From Litsea cubeba (lineage: Eukaryota; Streptophyta; Magnoliopsida; Laurales; Lauraceae), in NCBI GenBank assembly GCA_012931725.1, contig CM022955.1, positions 18,624,500 through 18,688,499 of the forward strand: a stretch of DNA of 64,000 nt, written 5' to 3'. Position numbers and translations under genes: made by a program. Of this stretch, positions 48,701-53,805 are shown one piece after another. How positions within the stretch are numbered: position 1 is the first letter of the stretch; each line of letters starts with the position of its first letter. The notes under the pieces are model-generated. The model had not been told where the DNA came from. It saw only the letters and a list, made by a program, of their open reading frames with translations, and made no database searches.

Positions 48701-50020
48701 CATTGTTCTTTCTATGGATTGAAATAGCTCCCACGAGCTTGGTTTGAGAAATTATGTCAAACTAGTCTCAAGCTCAATTCTTCTTTCTTCATCATTCCTC
48801 TATATGGATTACTATTCTCCTTGTTTATGTTGATGGCATTCATCACTGCACAGATTATGATAACATTCATCAACTTCAGCACTTCATTACTCCTCTTTTC
48901 ACATGAAGGATCTTGGTCCTCTCACCTCTTTTTTTGTGTTCGAAGTTCATAAGGCAAGAAAAAGGTCTTTTTGTCGATCATCACGAGTTTGTGACCGATT
49001 TTATTACATTGGCTCGATTTCAAGATTTCACTCCTATGGACATTCAGAGATAAATGTATAGTTTGACAAGATGATGTGAATTCCTTTTTGATCCAACTAT
49101 TTATTGCAAACTTGGAAGTCCTATCTAGACCATTTCTTAGGTCGGGCATCTCACATGTTGTTTATATTGTAAGTCAGTATATTGACCAGGTCCCATAATC
49201 TTCACATGTTTGTGGTAAAATGGATCAATGTGGGTTATTTTTTCCTGCGAGCAATAATCTTTAACTTGTTGTGTATTGTAATGCTGATTGGACTGGATAA
49301 ATATCCAGTAGATCGTAATTTATTGTAATTCCTTAATTAAAGATGATGAATTGATTGCTGTAATTAGGGATATGATTGTTGTAATTACTCTTATTTGAAT
49401 AGTATATTTAGAGGTTTTCACAATGTAAGGCACCCAATTCACATCGAGAATTCTCTAATTTTACCTCTTTGTTGCTTGATCTATTAATATTGTCACTCGC
49501 AACTGTTATAGAAGTTCTGATCATACAATCATTTTATTTGTTCTTTCTGGAATGAGTGAACCATTTCAGAACAAAAGCTCAGCAATACATTATGCTTTTC
49601 TGTCTATGATCATACAATCTCTTTGTGATTTAAGTTCCTTTGCTGCACAGTGCAATGTCGTGTTTCGGCTTGTCATGGATTTGCTGCTGCTCTAGTGGGT
49701 GCTCACTCCACCTGAAAAGGTCACGTTGCTGCTCCTGCGATTGGGCAAGGAACTGGCAGTGTTGCTGTAAGCCCCATTGCCCCAGATGCCCACGCTGCTG
49801 CTGCTGTTGCCGCCGCTGCTTTGAGAAACTTTCATGCAGATCATGTTGTGTCATGGCAACTCTTCAATGTTGTGCTGTTCCAACTCTTTCTTGCCCTGAC
49901 TGCTCTTGCTGCTGCATGTGGTCTTACCCCAAATGTACAAAGGTTTGCTCTTGCCCAAAATGTTCTGGAAACTGTTGCCTCCCATGCTACAATTGTCTGT
50001 CAAACTGTATCTGTTGTTAG
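18677..50020 (+). CDS. AGG3: Class C heterotrimeric G-protein gamma subunit (AGG3/GS3/DEP1 type), five exons
   Basis: Joined exons: 18677-18811, 31254-31306, 31474-31518, 31597-31641, 49651-50020; 648 bp, 215 residues plus TAG. The protein pairs with G-beta at the plasma membrane; in rice and Arabidopsis this class controls organ and seed size. Residues 1-16 are Ser/Pro-rich. Residues 17-93 form the G-gamma-like domain, with PKYPDLYG, REIGFLQEEL, SRCCKE, DPLIP (73-77) and FRIWKWL in the family order. Residues 94-215 are the cysteine-rich tail, about 40 Cys. All introns are GT-AG, phases 0, 2, 2 and 2, and the frame stays open across all four joins. The ATG has G at +4 and an in-frame TAA six bases upstream. 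Length is close to Arabidopsis AGG3 (about 250). The oddity is intron size: 12.4 and 18.0 kb, full of transposons. Splicing is inferred. Confidence 0.9.
18895..18936. repeat. (TGA)n microsatellite in intron 1
   Basis: About 14 uninterrupted TGA triplets shortly after exon 1. The polyhistidine frame on the other strand is an artefact of this repeat. Confidence 0.97.
20135..20966. mobile_element. Mutator-like foldback element 2 in intron 1
   Basis: The arms match for about 45 bp at the ends (GCTACCTACACACTGCAA and CTCTCCACAC) and again further in (GGCCACCTCCGCCC on the left, its complement on the right). The element therefore folds back over roughly 150 bp. The interior is CT-rich on the left and GA-rich on the right, with (CCCG)n, and carries an AACTACCCCT / AGGGGTAGTTTAGGAA pair like that in element 2220-2800. 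No clear target duplication is left: the flanks are pyrimidine-rich. The long overlapping Ser/Pro- and Arg/Glu-rich frames are low-complexity artefacts. Confidence 0.75.
21418..21575. repeat. MITE family X, partial copy 3
   Basis: Begins GGGCATGTTTGTGTATAGG and continues with AAAAATTGCCACATCAGCAAA. This matches one end of the copy at 50855-51369 read in reverse. Only one end is recognisable. Confidence 0.6.
22545..22956 (+). mobile_element. LTR-retrotransposon remnant with tRNA-Met primer site
   Basis: An LTR-like stretch ends AAGTGGTTATCAACA and is followed at once by TGGTATCAGAGC (22862-22873), complementary to the initiator tRNA-Met 3' end. A second copy of the LTR terminus (CTATCAGCTTAAGCTTTTAG...) follows only about 55 bp later, at 22917-22956. 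The spacing suggests a TRIM-like miniature element or a deleted one. No coding sequence. The left boundary is uncertain. Confidence 0.5.
23195..23818 (+). pseudogene. L1-type LINE ORF2 C-terminal part, left half (split by copia A)
   Basis: A 5'-truncated LINE. It encodes the zinc-binding region that follows the reverse transcriptase in plant L1 elements (APPRVEAFAWL, then CVLCRK and ETIDHLF spacing), followed by the start of an RNase H domain (FNVDGEARG) interrupted at 23818. One in-frame TGA lies at 23622-23624. The frame continues on the far side of copia A at 29366. Here the LINE sits in intron 1 in the sense orientation. The upstream ORF1, endonuclease and RT are absent. Domain identity is good; the exact 5' truncation point is uncertain. 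Confidence 0.85.
23819..24106 (-). repeat. Copia A 3' LTR
   Basis: 288 bp, TG...CA on the minus strand. It differs from 29073-29360 by two substitutions, near 23924 and 23993. Confidence 0.95.
24101..28252 (-). pseudogene. Copia A gag-pol, three frameshifts
   Basis: Starts at 28252 with MEKGDIKL, as in copies B and C. Gag ends in two zinc knuckles (CFCCNKLGHVSTQC, then CSYCKTKGHVLPEC). Frame breaks: (1) just after the second knuckle, about 27450; (2) in a nine-base A run at 26879-26887, between protease and integrase; (3) a 2-bp loss near 24473 in RNase H. Between the breaks, motifs are intact: protease WYIDSGASNHM, integrase with HNRLGHP, CDSCKMG, HSDVWG and SDSGGEY, RT with YVDD at 25056-25067, RNase H with AYSDADWAG and ADNTSAI. 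The TAA stop lies in the first bases of the LTR. Break 2, in a homopolymer, could be a sequencing error. Confidence 0.92.
28321..28494 (-). mobile_element. Au-type SINE inserted in copia A leader
   Basis: 174 bp on the minus strand, flanked by a perfect 16-bp target duplication CAGAAAGTGCAAGATA (28305-28320, 28495-28510). The tRNA-derived head has an A box TGGCGCAACGG (28473-28483) and a B box GGTTCGAGGCG (28429-28439). The body carries GGAAACAGCCTCTTTGCA and GTAAGGCTGCGTACAC, and the end reads GTGCACCGGGTGAGCCCT. These are hallmark blocks of the Au SINE family of flowering plants, which is about 180 bp long. It is non-coding, transcribed by Pol III and depends on LINE machinery. Inserted after copia A, hence recent. 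Confidence 0.93.
28511..29060 (-). other. Copia A untranslated leader
   Basis: The leader runs between the primer site and the gag start at 28252, interrupted by the SINE. No coding sequence. It resembles the leaders of copies B and C in position and in its tRNA-Met primer site rather than in sequence. Confidence 0.7.
29061..29072 (-). other. Copia A primer-binding site
   Basis: TGGTATCAGAGC on the minus strand, directly next to the 5' LTR and complementary to the initiator tRNA-Met 3' end. Confidence 0.9.
29073..29360 (-). repeat. Copia A 5' LTR
   Basis: 288 bp with a TATAAATA box (complement of 29287-29294), the likely Pol II promoter of this element, antisense to the host gene. Confidence 0.95.
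29361..29842 (+). pseudogene. L1-type LINE RNase H and poly(A) tail, right half
   Basis: Continues the RNase H frame of 23195-23818 (GIGGVLRNSEG, ESNEAEVVAILEAI, VESDSLNAI, HVGRAANDFVDSLA) with three in-frame stops. A 3' untranslated region follows (CCGGGGCTTCTTTGTAG...), ending in an A run at 29825-29842 preceded by CCTATCAT. The poly(A) tail shows L1-type insertion by target-primed reverse transcription. The putative target repeat after the tail could not be matched convincingly at the 5' end. Confidence 0.88.
29850..30680. other. Intron 1 sequence without recognised element
   Basis: Apart from a (CT)n run at 29932-29949 I see no element or exon here. Confidence 0.5.
30681..30965 (-). pseudogene. 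RTE-type LINE 3' end, fragment 1
   Basis: On the minus strand this reads RWFGHV, a KVDGPPRGTGRPKRTW stretch, then SEWRNRI and a (GAT)n tail (complement of 30681-30716). The GRPKKTW...EWR signature followed by a short-microsatellite tail is the C-terminal end of plant RTE-clade LINE ORFs. It is severely 5' truncated, contains an internal stop and is antisense to the host gene in intron 1. Confidence 0.82.
31254..31306 (+). CDS. AGG3: G-gamma exon 2
   Basis: 53 bp, AG|GAGGAG to AAAGA|GTATGT. It encodes the EELLSVEGMQSSSRCCKE part of the coiled G-gamma-like domain and leaves two bases of a Glu codon for exon 3. In rice GS3 the second exon is the site of the well-known loss-of-function stop. Confidence 0.92.
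31474..31518 (+). CDS. AGG3: G-gamma exon 3
   Basis: 45 bp, GGCAG|GGTTGATG to ACCTCT|GTATGA. It encodes VDDFVELNPDPLIP; the NPDPLIP motif is the family signature that contacts G-beta. Confidence 0.92.
31597..31641 (+). CDS. AGG3: G-gamma exon 4
   Basis: 45 bp, ATGCAG|AAACCAG to CTGCG|GTACTT. It encodes NQKPHRSFRIWKWL, matching the basic-aromatic stretch before the tail in AGG3. The donor GTACTT is weaker than consensus. If intron 4 is retained, the frame continues 33 codons into the intron and stops at 31742-31744, giving a tail-less protein. Confidence 0.9.
32248..32544 (+). repeat. Copia B 5' LTR
   Basis: 297 bp from TGTTAAG to GATTGTTA. A TATA-like TTATATATG lies near 32449-32457 and the primer site follows immediately. 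Confidence 0.95.
32545..32556 (+). other. Copia B primer-binding site
   Basis: TGGTATCAGAGC, complementary to the initiator tRNA-Met 3' end, directly after the 5' LTR. Confidence 0.92.
33182..37314 (+). pseudogene. Copia B gag-pol, 13-bp deletion in integrase zinc domain
   Basis: Begins MEKSEVTLIRF. Gag carries two CCHC knuckles (CYSCQQFGHLASQC, CRYCKKSGHVISEC), followed by a Gln/Pro-rich linker. Protease has WFLDSGASNHMT near 34251. The pre-integrase block has LWHKKLGHP. At 34753/34754, comparison with copy C shows 13 bp missing, which removes one Cys of the integrase HHCC finger and shifts the frame. Downstream, integrase (HSDVWG, SDSGGEY, QQNGVAERKNR), RT (YVDD at 36358-36369) and RNase H (AYSDADWAG, STEAEYRAM, ADNTSAI) run open to TGA at 37312. 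A smaller in-frame difference lies near 35385-35415, after integrase. Everything but the deletion looks functional. Confidence 0.93.
37322..37618 (+). repeat. Copia B 3' LTR
   Basis: 297 bp, identical by eye to 32248-32544, followed by ATAGT. Confidence 0.95.
37624..38290. other. Intron 4 sequence between copia B and copia E
   Basis: AT-rich and without a recognised gene. 37700-37990 has an LTR-like look (AGGGCTTAAGTTTC, TATAAATAGAAC near 37855) but no termini could be paired. Confidence 0.4.
38291..38484 (+). repeat. Copia E 5' LTR
   Basis: About 194 bp from TGGTAGATTG to GACTTGTTA, with TG...TA ends as in copies B and C, and primer site adjacent. Confidence 0.72.
38608..40530. mobile_element. 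1.9-kb solo LTR
   Basis: Starts TGGTATGCACC, ends GCACTTATCA and is flanked by a perfect 5-bp duplication GTGAT (38603-38607, 40531-40535). No primer site, polypurine tract or protein motif was seen within 1923 bp, so it is read as a solo LTR left by LTR-LTR recombination. A 60-bp tandem duplication (ACCTTTACATAAAAATTAAC repeated) lies at about 40364-40470. Orientation is unresolved. Confidence 0.72.
40536..41512 (-). pseudogene. Copia D remnant: 3' LTR piece, RNase H and RT end
   Basis: On the minus strand a polypurine tract (complement of about 40719-40725) and the 3' end of a copia pol are recognisable by alignment with copy A: LTR-proximal IFTKALP region, HERTKHIEVD block near 40900, RNase H active region and the RT-RNase H linker to about 41510. 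There are many stops and indels. The left part, 40536-40717, would be its LTR. Old, and truncated at 41512. Confidence 0.7.
41513..42302. other. Unassigned intronic DNA with poly-A run
   Basis: No gene. A 23-base A run lies at 41977-41999. Motifs such as GCCGCTACG repeat around 41825-41840 and 42060-42150, suggesting an old repeat that I cannot name. Confidence 0.4.
42303..42606 (-). pseudogene. RTE-type LINE 3' end, fragment 2
   Basis: Same family as 30681-30965. On the minus strand it carries MQVDGPPRGRGKDRPKRTW, then SEDLTKKRSEWRNRI, and ends in a short (GAT)n tail (complement of 42307-42322). Part of the GGGCCATCAAC region is repeated at 42483 and, inverted, near 42543. Confidence 0.8.
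42830..43015 (+). pseudogene. Copia E integrase and RT fragment, left of copia C
   Basis: Reads FDAFKK, then after a stop IENQ...IKILHSDSRGEYLS, the integrase second-Asp region. An internal deletion follows, and the sequence enters RT at KAQL, where copia C interrupts. The RT frame resumes at 48488 with VVLGNK. Confidence 0.7.
43021..43358 (-). repeat. Copia C 3' LTR
   Basis: 338 bp containing a 61-bp tandem duplication (43161-43221 and 43222-43281) built from TCTAATTACAATCAAATTAA modules. The duplication is present in both LTRs. Confidence 0.94.
43395..47400 (-). pseudogene. Copia C gag-pol, frameshift and scrambled RNase H end
   Basis: Starts at 47400 (MEKSEVKLIRF). Two CCHC knuckles (CYSCKKYGHLTTQC, CNYCKKKGHIITEC), protease WYLDSGASNH, HSRLGHP, integrase zinc CATCKMG intact, HSDVWG, SDSGDEY (Gly to Asp next to the catalytic Asp) and AERKNR run in one frame of 766 codons. 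An 11-base A run at 45130-45140 shifts the frame. RT (YVDD at 44256-44267) and RNase H to ADNTSAI follow. The last part of RNase H, including the HERTKHIEVD block, is replaced by a 41-bp duplicate of upstream sequence (43462-43502 repeats 43548-43588). The copy cannot make a normal RNase H C terminus. Confidence 0.93.
47401..48132 (-). other. Copia C untranslated leader
   Basis: Lies between the gag start and the primer site. It is rich in GATCA-type motifs (GATCAGAT, TGATCACA), as is the copia B leader at 32557-33181. No coding sequence. Confidence 0.7.
48145..48482 (-). repeat. Copia C 5' LTR
   Basis: 338 bp. A TATA-like CTATATAAT lies at the complement of 48215-48223. The primer site TGGTATCAGAGC is adjacent (complement of 48133-48144). 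Confidence 0.94.
48488..49305 (+). pseudogene. Copia E RT and RNase H remnant, right of copia C
   Basis: Reads VVLGNK, IDYEETFSPVAKM, then after stops MNVKNAFLYGE, ILLVYVDG (YVDD with Asp to Gly), a KGLFVDHHEFVTDFI block, and NADWTG just before the 3' LTR. Multiple stops and shifts. Everything after the RNase H ADWAG motif, with the polypurine tract, is missing. Confidence 0.82.
49306..49486 (+). repeat. Copia E 3' LTR
   Basis: About 181 bp, starting CAGTAGATCG (first base changed from T) and ending GATCTATTA, followed by ATATT. Strongly diverged from 38291-38484. Confidence 0.7.
49651..50020 (+). CDS. AGG3: G-gamma exon 5: cysteine-rich tail
   Basis: Acceptor CTGCACAG|TGCAATG. The exon completes the split Arg codon and encodes residues 94-215, with about 40 Cys in CC, CCC and CxC clusters (for example CRSCC, CPDCSCCC), ending SNCICC and TAG at 50018. 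This is the DEP1/AGG3-type tail. It lacks a CaaX prenylation motif, as expected for class C. The frame is open across the whole exon and has no other plausible reading. Confidence 0.93.
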
Positions 50021-50854
50021 ATGCTTGCAACACAGAATTTACATCGAGGACCCTCCTTGTGGTGTTCAAAGAGTGTGGACCATGGGTCTGAAGCATAGTT
50101 GGAGATGATCCACAAATCTAAAATCAGAGATGTCTCCCAAATCTGGCCTATGGGATGTTCACAATCATCCCAAGTTGGCTGTGCGTGTCCATTTGAAAGC
50201 TTCCAATCAGATGTCTTCAATAATCACATTGAAGAGATACTTGGTCATGAACTGGAGGTGGGCCCCACCTTAGCATTGCTGCAGTTGAAGGAGAAAAGGA
50301 CTCTTATCTCTGCCGAGTGAATGGTAATAATTCCTTGTTTTATGCTGCCTGTTTGATTGTATTGAAAAAACAATGTAAATATCAGTTTGTAAAATAGAAG
50401 CTGTGCTTATAATATCCCTGGTCAAAACCAGTACTCATAACATCAGTAATGCTAGCATGGGGAATTGGTTGCAGCTGAAGTGGCTCTGGAGTTATGTTGG
50501 TTTGCATCCAATCGTAAACTACCTCACTGGATGAATAATTGGATGCCTATTACCATATTGGACATTGAACAATTAAATGATGATTCGAACAGAGGCACGA
50601 CTCAACCAGACCCAAGATTATTCTAATAAAAGGCTGCTTTAGTTTTTCTTGGGTTGAAAATAGCAATTTCGAAGAGAGCTGGAGTCAGTCTGTGTCTTGT
50701 GCCCTTTTAGGGTATCTGCCCTTGTCATTTGAAAAGAGATTATATTTTTTAACTGCGTGATGATTAGGGAGCACATTATATATGGCTTGTGAATGGGTGT
50801 AGTATGGGCACATCCATATGGTGATTTGGAAGGAATGTTCATCCGATAGTCTTA
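50021..50854 (+). other. Probable 3' untranslated region and downstream flank of the G-gamma gene
   Basis: No coding sequence follows the stop. T-rich stretches and AATGTAAA-like sequence (about 50371-50378) could serve polyadenylation, but no canonical AATAAA was found in the first 500 bp. Confidence 0.45.
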
Positions 50855-51369
50855 AGGGTATGTGTAATACTTTTCCACGGAAAATTCATTTTTCAGGCGT
50901 TTGGTGCGGAACAATTTCACGGAAACGCTTTTCTGCTTCGTCAGCATTTTCCTTAATAATTATGGAAATGGGTTTCCTATGGGGGGGGGGGGGGTATGGG
51001 AAATGGATTTCCTCGGAAAACTTCTGCCACTTTTCCTTACTTTTGTCCATTTTAACCAAAAACTCTATAATTCTTTCATTTTTTATTTCTTTAAATAAAT
51101 TATTATTTAATGTTGAATAAATAATATACACGCTATGTTATTTTTCTTCAAAAAATTATTTCACCAAATAAGAAAGTTTCATTTTCTGTAAGGAATCCAC
51201 AGCCGAACCAAACAACATTAGCACCAATTAAATGAGGATATTTTTTTTGCACCAAACATAAATTTCTAAATTCTACGGAAATCATTTTTCAAGGTTTCCA
51301 TTTCTATGGAATTTGCTGACGTGGCAATTTTTCCTTTCCGCGGAAAGGGTGTGTACACAAACGTGCCCT
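50855..51369. repeat. MITE family X, copy 2
   Basis: About 515 bp, homologous to 3153-3693 over its full length. Termini AGGGTATGTGT on the left and AGGGCACGTTTGTGT read inward from the right, with (A/C)CGGAAA motifs inside both. A 14-base G run at 50981-50994 is unique to this copy. Confidence 0.72.
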
Positions 51370-52837
51370 AAGGATTGGTGGGCCTGAAACCCCTTAAAAT
51401 AGTGGGTGTATGAGGCTATGCTTACTGTTCATTTTGGCCTTTGCCTACGGATGATTTGGTTGTGGATCCTTTTTTCATTTTAGTTTTTTAGTTCCACTAG
51501 CAGTCTGTTTGCGTAGTGTCCTCTGCATAGCATCAGTTTTCTCTACTCCAGTTGTTTTCAACCGCAATTGGAATGGATGGACAAGGGATGATAGATGCAA
51601 AGACCTTGGAATTGGATCAAGTAGCATGCAGTGATATACCATTGTGAGAATTCTAAAGGCTAAAAGTAACTTTTCAGCTTTATCGGTGTTGAGAACTCTA
51701 GTAACATGACAAACATTTGAAATGCGAAGCCTAGTTTGGTAATTCCACTTGTAAAGTCAAGTGGAGTGAAGTCAAGTTAAGCATCACATCAAAAGCACTT
51801 TTATCAAAACTCCCTCCAACTTTTTCAACAAAAAGTCAAAAAGCAACTATATTTATTAACTAAAAGACAAAAAAATTCCATTTCCCACACCAAAAGTTAA
51901 CAATATTCCATTCAAAATAACTAAAAATAAAATACCATCATAACCCACTACATATTTTATTCATATTTTTTATTTCACTTCACTCCACTTGATTTTAAAA
52001 ATAAAATACCATCATAACCCCTATGTGCTTGGCAAAACTTTTGCGAGTAGATGGGCCAGGCCGAAGCTTTTCCAATACAGGTTCATTTATTTAGTCGTCA
52101 GGATTAAGAACAGATCTGGATCCATCCGATGGGCCTAGAAACGAGGTGCATGCCTACTGCAGTTGCTATATGAAGAACCCTTTTGTTTGAGAAAATGTCA
52201 AGATACATAGCAGAACTTCAACAAGTATATATTTGAACCAGAACGAGAAATTTAAGCCAAGTTATATGGGCCTAAAACAATTACAAATCCAGCCCAATAT
52301 AGGCAAGGCTTGGCCCCATGAGTACCGTATTTGCAAGATCTTAGACTTTCTGGAATATCCTTAGGGCTCGTTTGGATGTTTACATAATAAAATATTTACA
52401 GATTTAAATATTACAAGAATAAAATAGTATAAAATATACGGTCTTTAGATAAGAAAGGTCATAGTGCCAAAATTCTCAATGATTAATCTCCTACCATTCT
52501 TCCAATTCAACTAACCTCTCTATAAAAGAGAAGGGCTTATTAAATTAAAAGGGTTAAGGTGAATATTTGCAAATGTTCATTGTAATGGTCTCCCTCGTTT
52601 CGTAGGAAATGATTACCCATCCATTGCTCTAGTAGGTCAAATCCTACAAAGTGAGTTTCTCTTCACCTCGCTGATGTTATTTTCTTCCAAATTTACCACA
52701 AATTCCTAAGAATTCAATACAAAGCAAATAAATTGGCCCTTTATAATTTTTCCATTACCTTTCACTGATCATCTGAATCAAGGCTTATTTGAATATAATG
52801 GGCCTTCTCATTATTAATTCAAATGAAAAAAATATAT
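51370..52837. other. Gene-free DNA with weak MITE traces
   Basis: No gene. AAAATAAAATACCATCATAA occurs twice (about 51927 and 52001), and AAGTCAAGTGGAGTGAAGT (about 51755) has an inverted partner near 51975. GGGCTCGTTTGGATG at 52365 looks like a hAT-type MITE end, with no paired end identified. Confidence 0.4.
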
Positions 52838-52846
52838 TTGAATATG

Positions 52847-53418
52847 GAGAAATTCTATTTGCACCCATATGCTTTGTTGAGCACACCCACTTTCTAAGCT
52901 CACCCAACCTATAAAAATAAAAAGGTCATTTTTGCCGAGCCCACCCCCAACAATACCCAAAACACCCTCTTCTTCTATTCTCCCCTTCTCCTCTCCGGCG
53001 AGCTCCATTCTCTTCTCTCCTCTCCTCTCCTCTTCTCTTCCCCCAGCTGTGACCGAACTTAGACGACAGCCCATCACCGGCGACCGTCTCTCCCTCCTGC
53101 GAGCTCCCCTCTCTGCCCCACCATCACCGGTGACCATCTTCTCCTCTTTATTCATATATATCGCTCATTGGTGGGGTGCACGGAGTTTCATGGTCTTGCA
53201 CATAAAGAGGTGCACGACTGTGAAACCCAGTGCATATCTCATGTGCACGACGTTTCACAATCGTGCACATGAGATATGCACGGGTTTCACAGCCGTGCAC
53301 TTGCAGAGAAGATGAAGCTCATGGGTATTTCATCATTTCACACATGGGTTTTTTGGTAATAATATTTTTTAAGAAGTGGGTGTGCTCAGTCATTTCCACG
53401 GTGCAAATAGAATTTCTC
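52847..53418. mobile_element. Mutator-like foldback element 3 (9-bp TSD)
   Basis: The inverted ends GAGAAATTCTATTTGCACC are identical for 19 bp, and GAGCACACCCACTT is shared further in. They are flanked by a perfect 9-bp duplication TTGAATATG (52838-52846, 53419-53427). The 572-bp interior is CT-rich on the left, like a captured 5' leader, and contains a long hairpin at 53210-53300. No transposase. Same architecture as 2220-2800 and 20135-20966, with different end sequences. Confidence 0.88.
53210..53300. repeat. Long near-perfect hairpin inside foldback element 3
   Basis: The left arm 53210-53250 pairs with the right arm 53261-53300 with only a few mismatches, around a 10-base loop. Each arm carries GTGCACG and a run through GCATATCTCATGTGCACGA or its complement. 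The stem is long enough for Dicer-type processing if transcribed. Confidence 0.88.
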
Positions 53419-53455
53419 TTGAATATGACCACATAATTTGAAAGAGTGGCTCATC

Positions 53456-53615
53456 TATTGCAGTTGTTATACCTTCACCGTGAGTGGACTAATAACGGTC
53501 CGCCACGCCATCCAAAAATTTAGGTGATTTTTATTCATCTGATTTAAACTTTTTTAAACTTCAAAATTACCTAAATTTTTAGATGACGTGGCGGACCTTT
53601 ATTAAAAGAGTTAGC
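53456..53615. repeat. MITE family Z, copy 2
   Basis: Starts ATCTATTGCAGTTGTTATACC and contains CACCGTGAGTGGAC, CGCCACGCCATCCAAAAATT and its inverted partner AATTTTTAGATGACGTGGCG. It is the uninterrupted counterpart of the element split at 11727. The right end is truncated. Confidence 0.72.
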
Positions 53616-53805
53616 CGCTAGAACGAGAAATCTGAATGAAATCTTACAATCTCAATCATACTACATTAATTCATGGGGCTTTGAACTTTGAATGATTAAA
53701 AGAGCTCTCACTCTTTTAGGTTCACTTGAATTAGAACAAACATCGAAGTGAATTAGATGATCTCATTTACGCAGTGATCTTTAACATCTTTTCTGGCTTT
53801 GTCAG

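Larger units (their letters stand above)
38291..49486 (+). mobile_element. Old Ty1-copia element E, host of nested insertions
   Basis: The 5' LTR (38291-38484) and 3' LTR (49306-49486) share GATTGTAATTTATTGTAAT-like sequence, ATGATTGTTGTA and AAGGCACCCAATT in the same order and are strongly diverged. The 5' LTR ends TGTTA and is followed by primer site TGGTATCAGAGC (38485-38496). The flanks ATATC and ATATT are a target duplication with one mismatch. Internal remnants are integrase and RT pieces at 42830-43015 and 48488-49300. A solo LTR, copia D, an RTE LINE scrap and copia C lie inside it. Confidence 0.78.

Noticed and set aside
49630..50096. Minus-strand open frames rich in Gln over exon 5
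   Set aside because: Complement of TGC/TGT cysteine codons gives GCA/ACA/CAG runs; the + strand frame matches the G-gamma tail.
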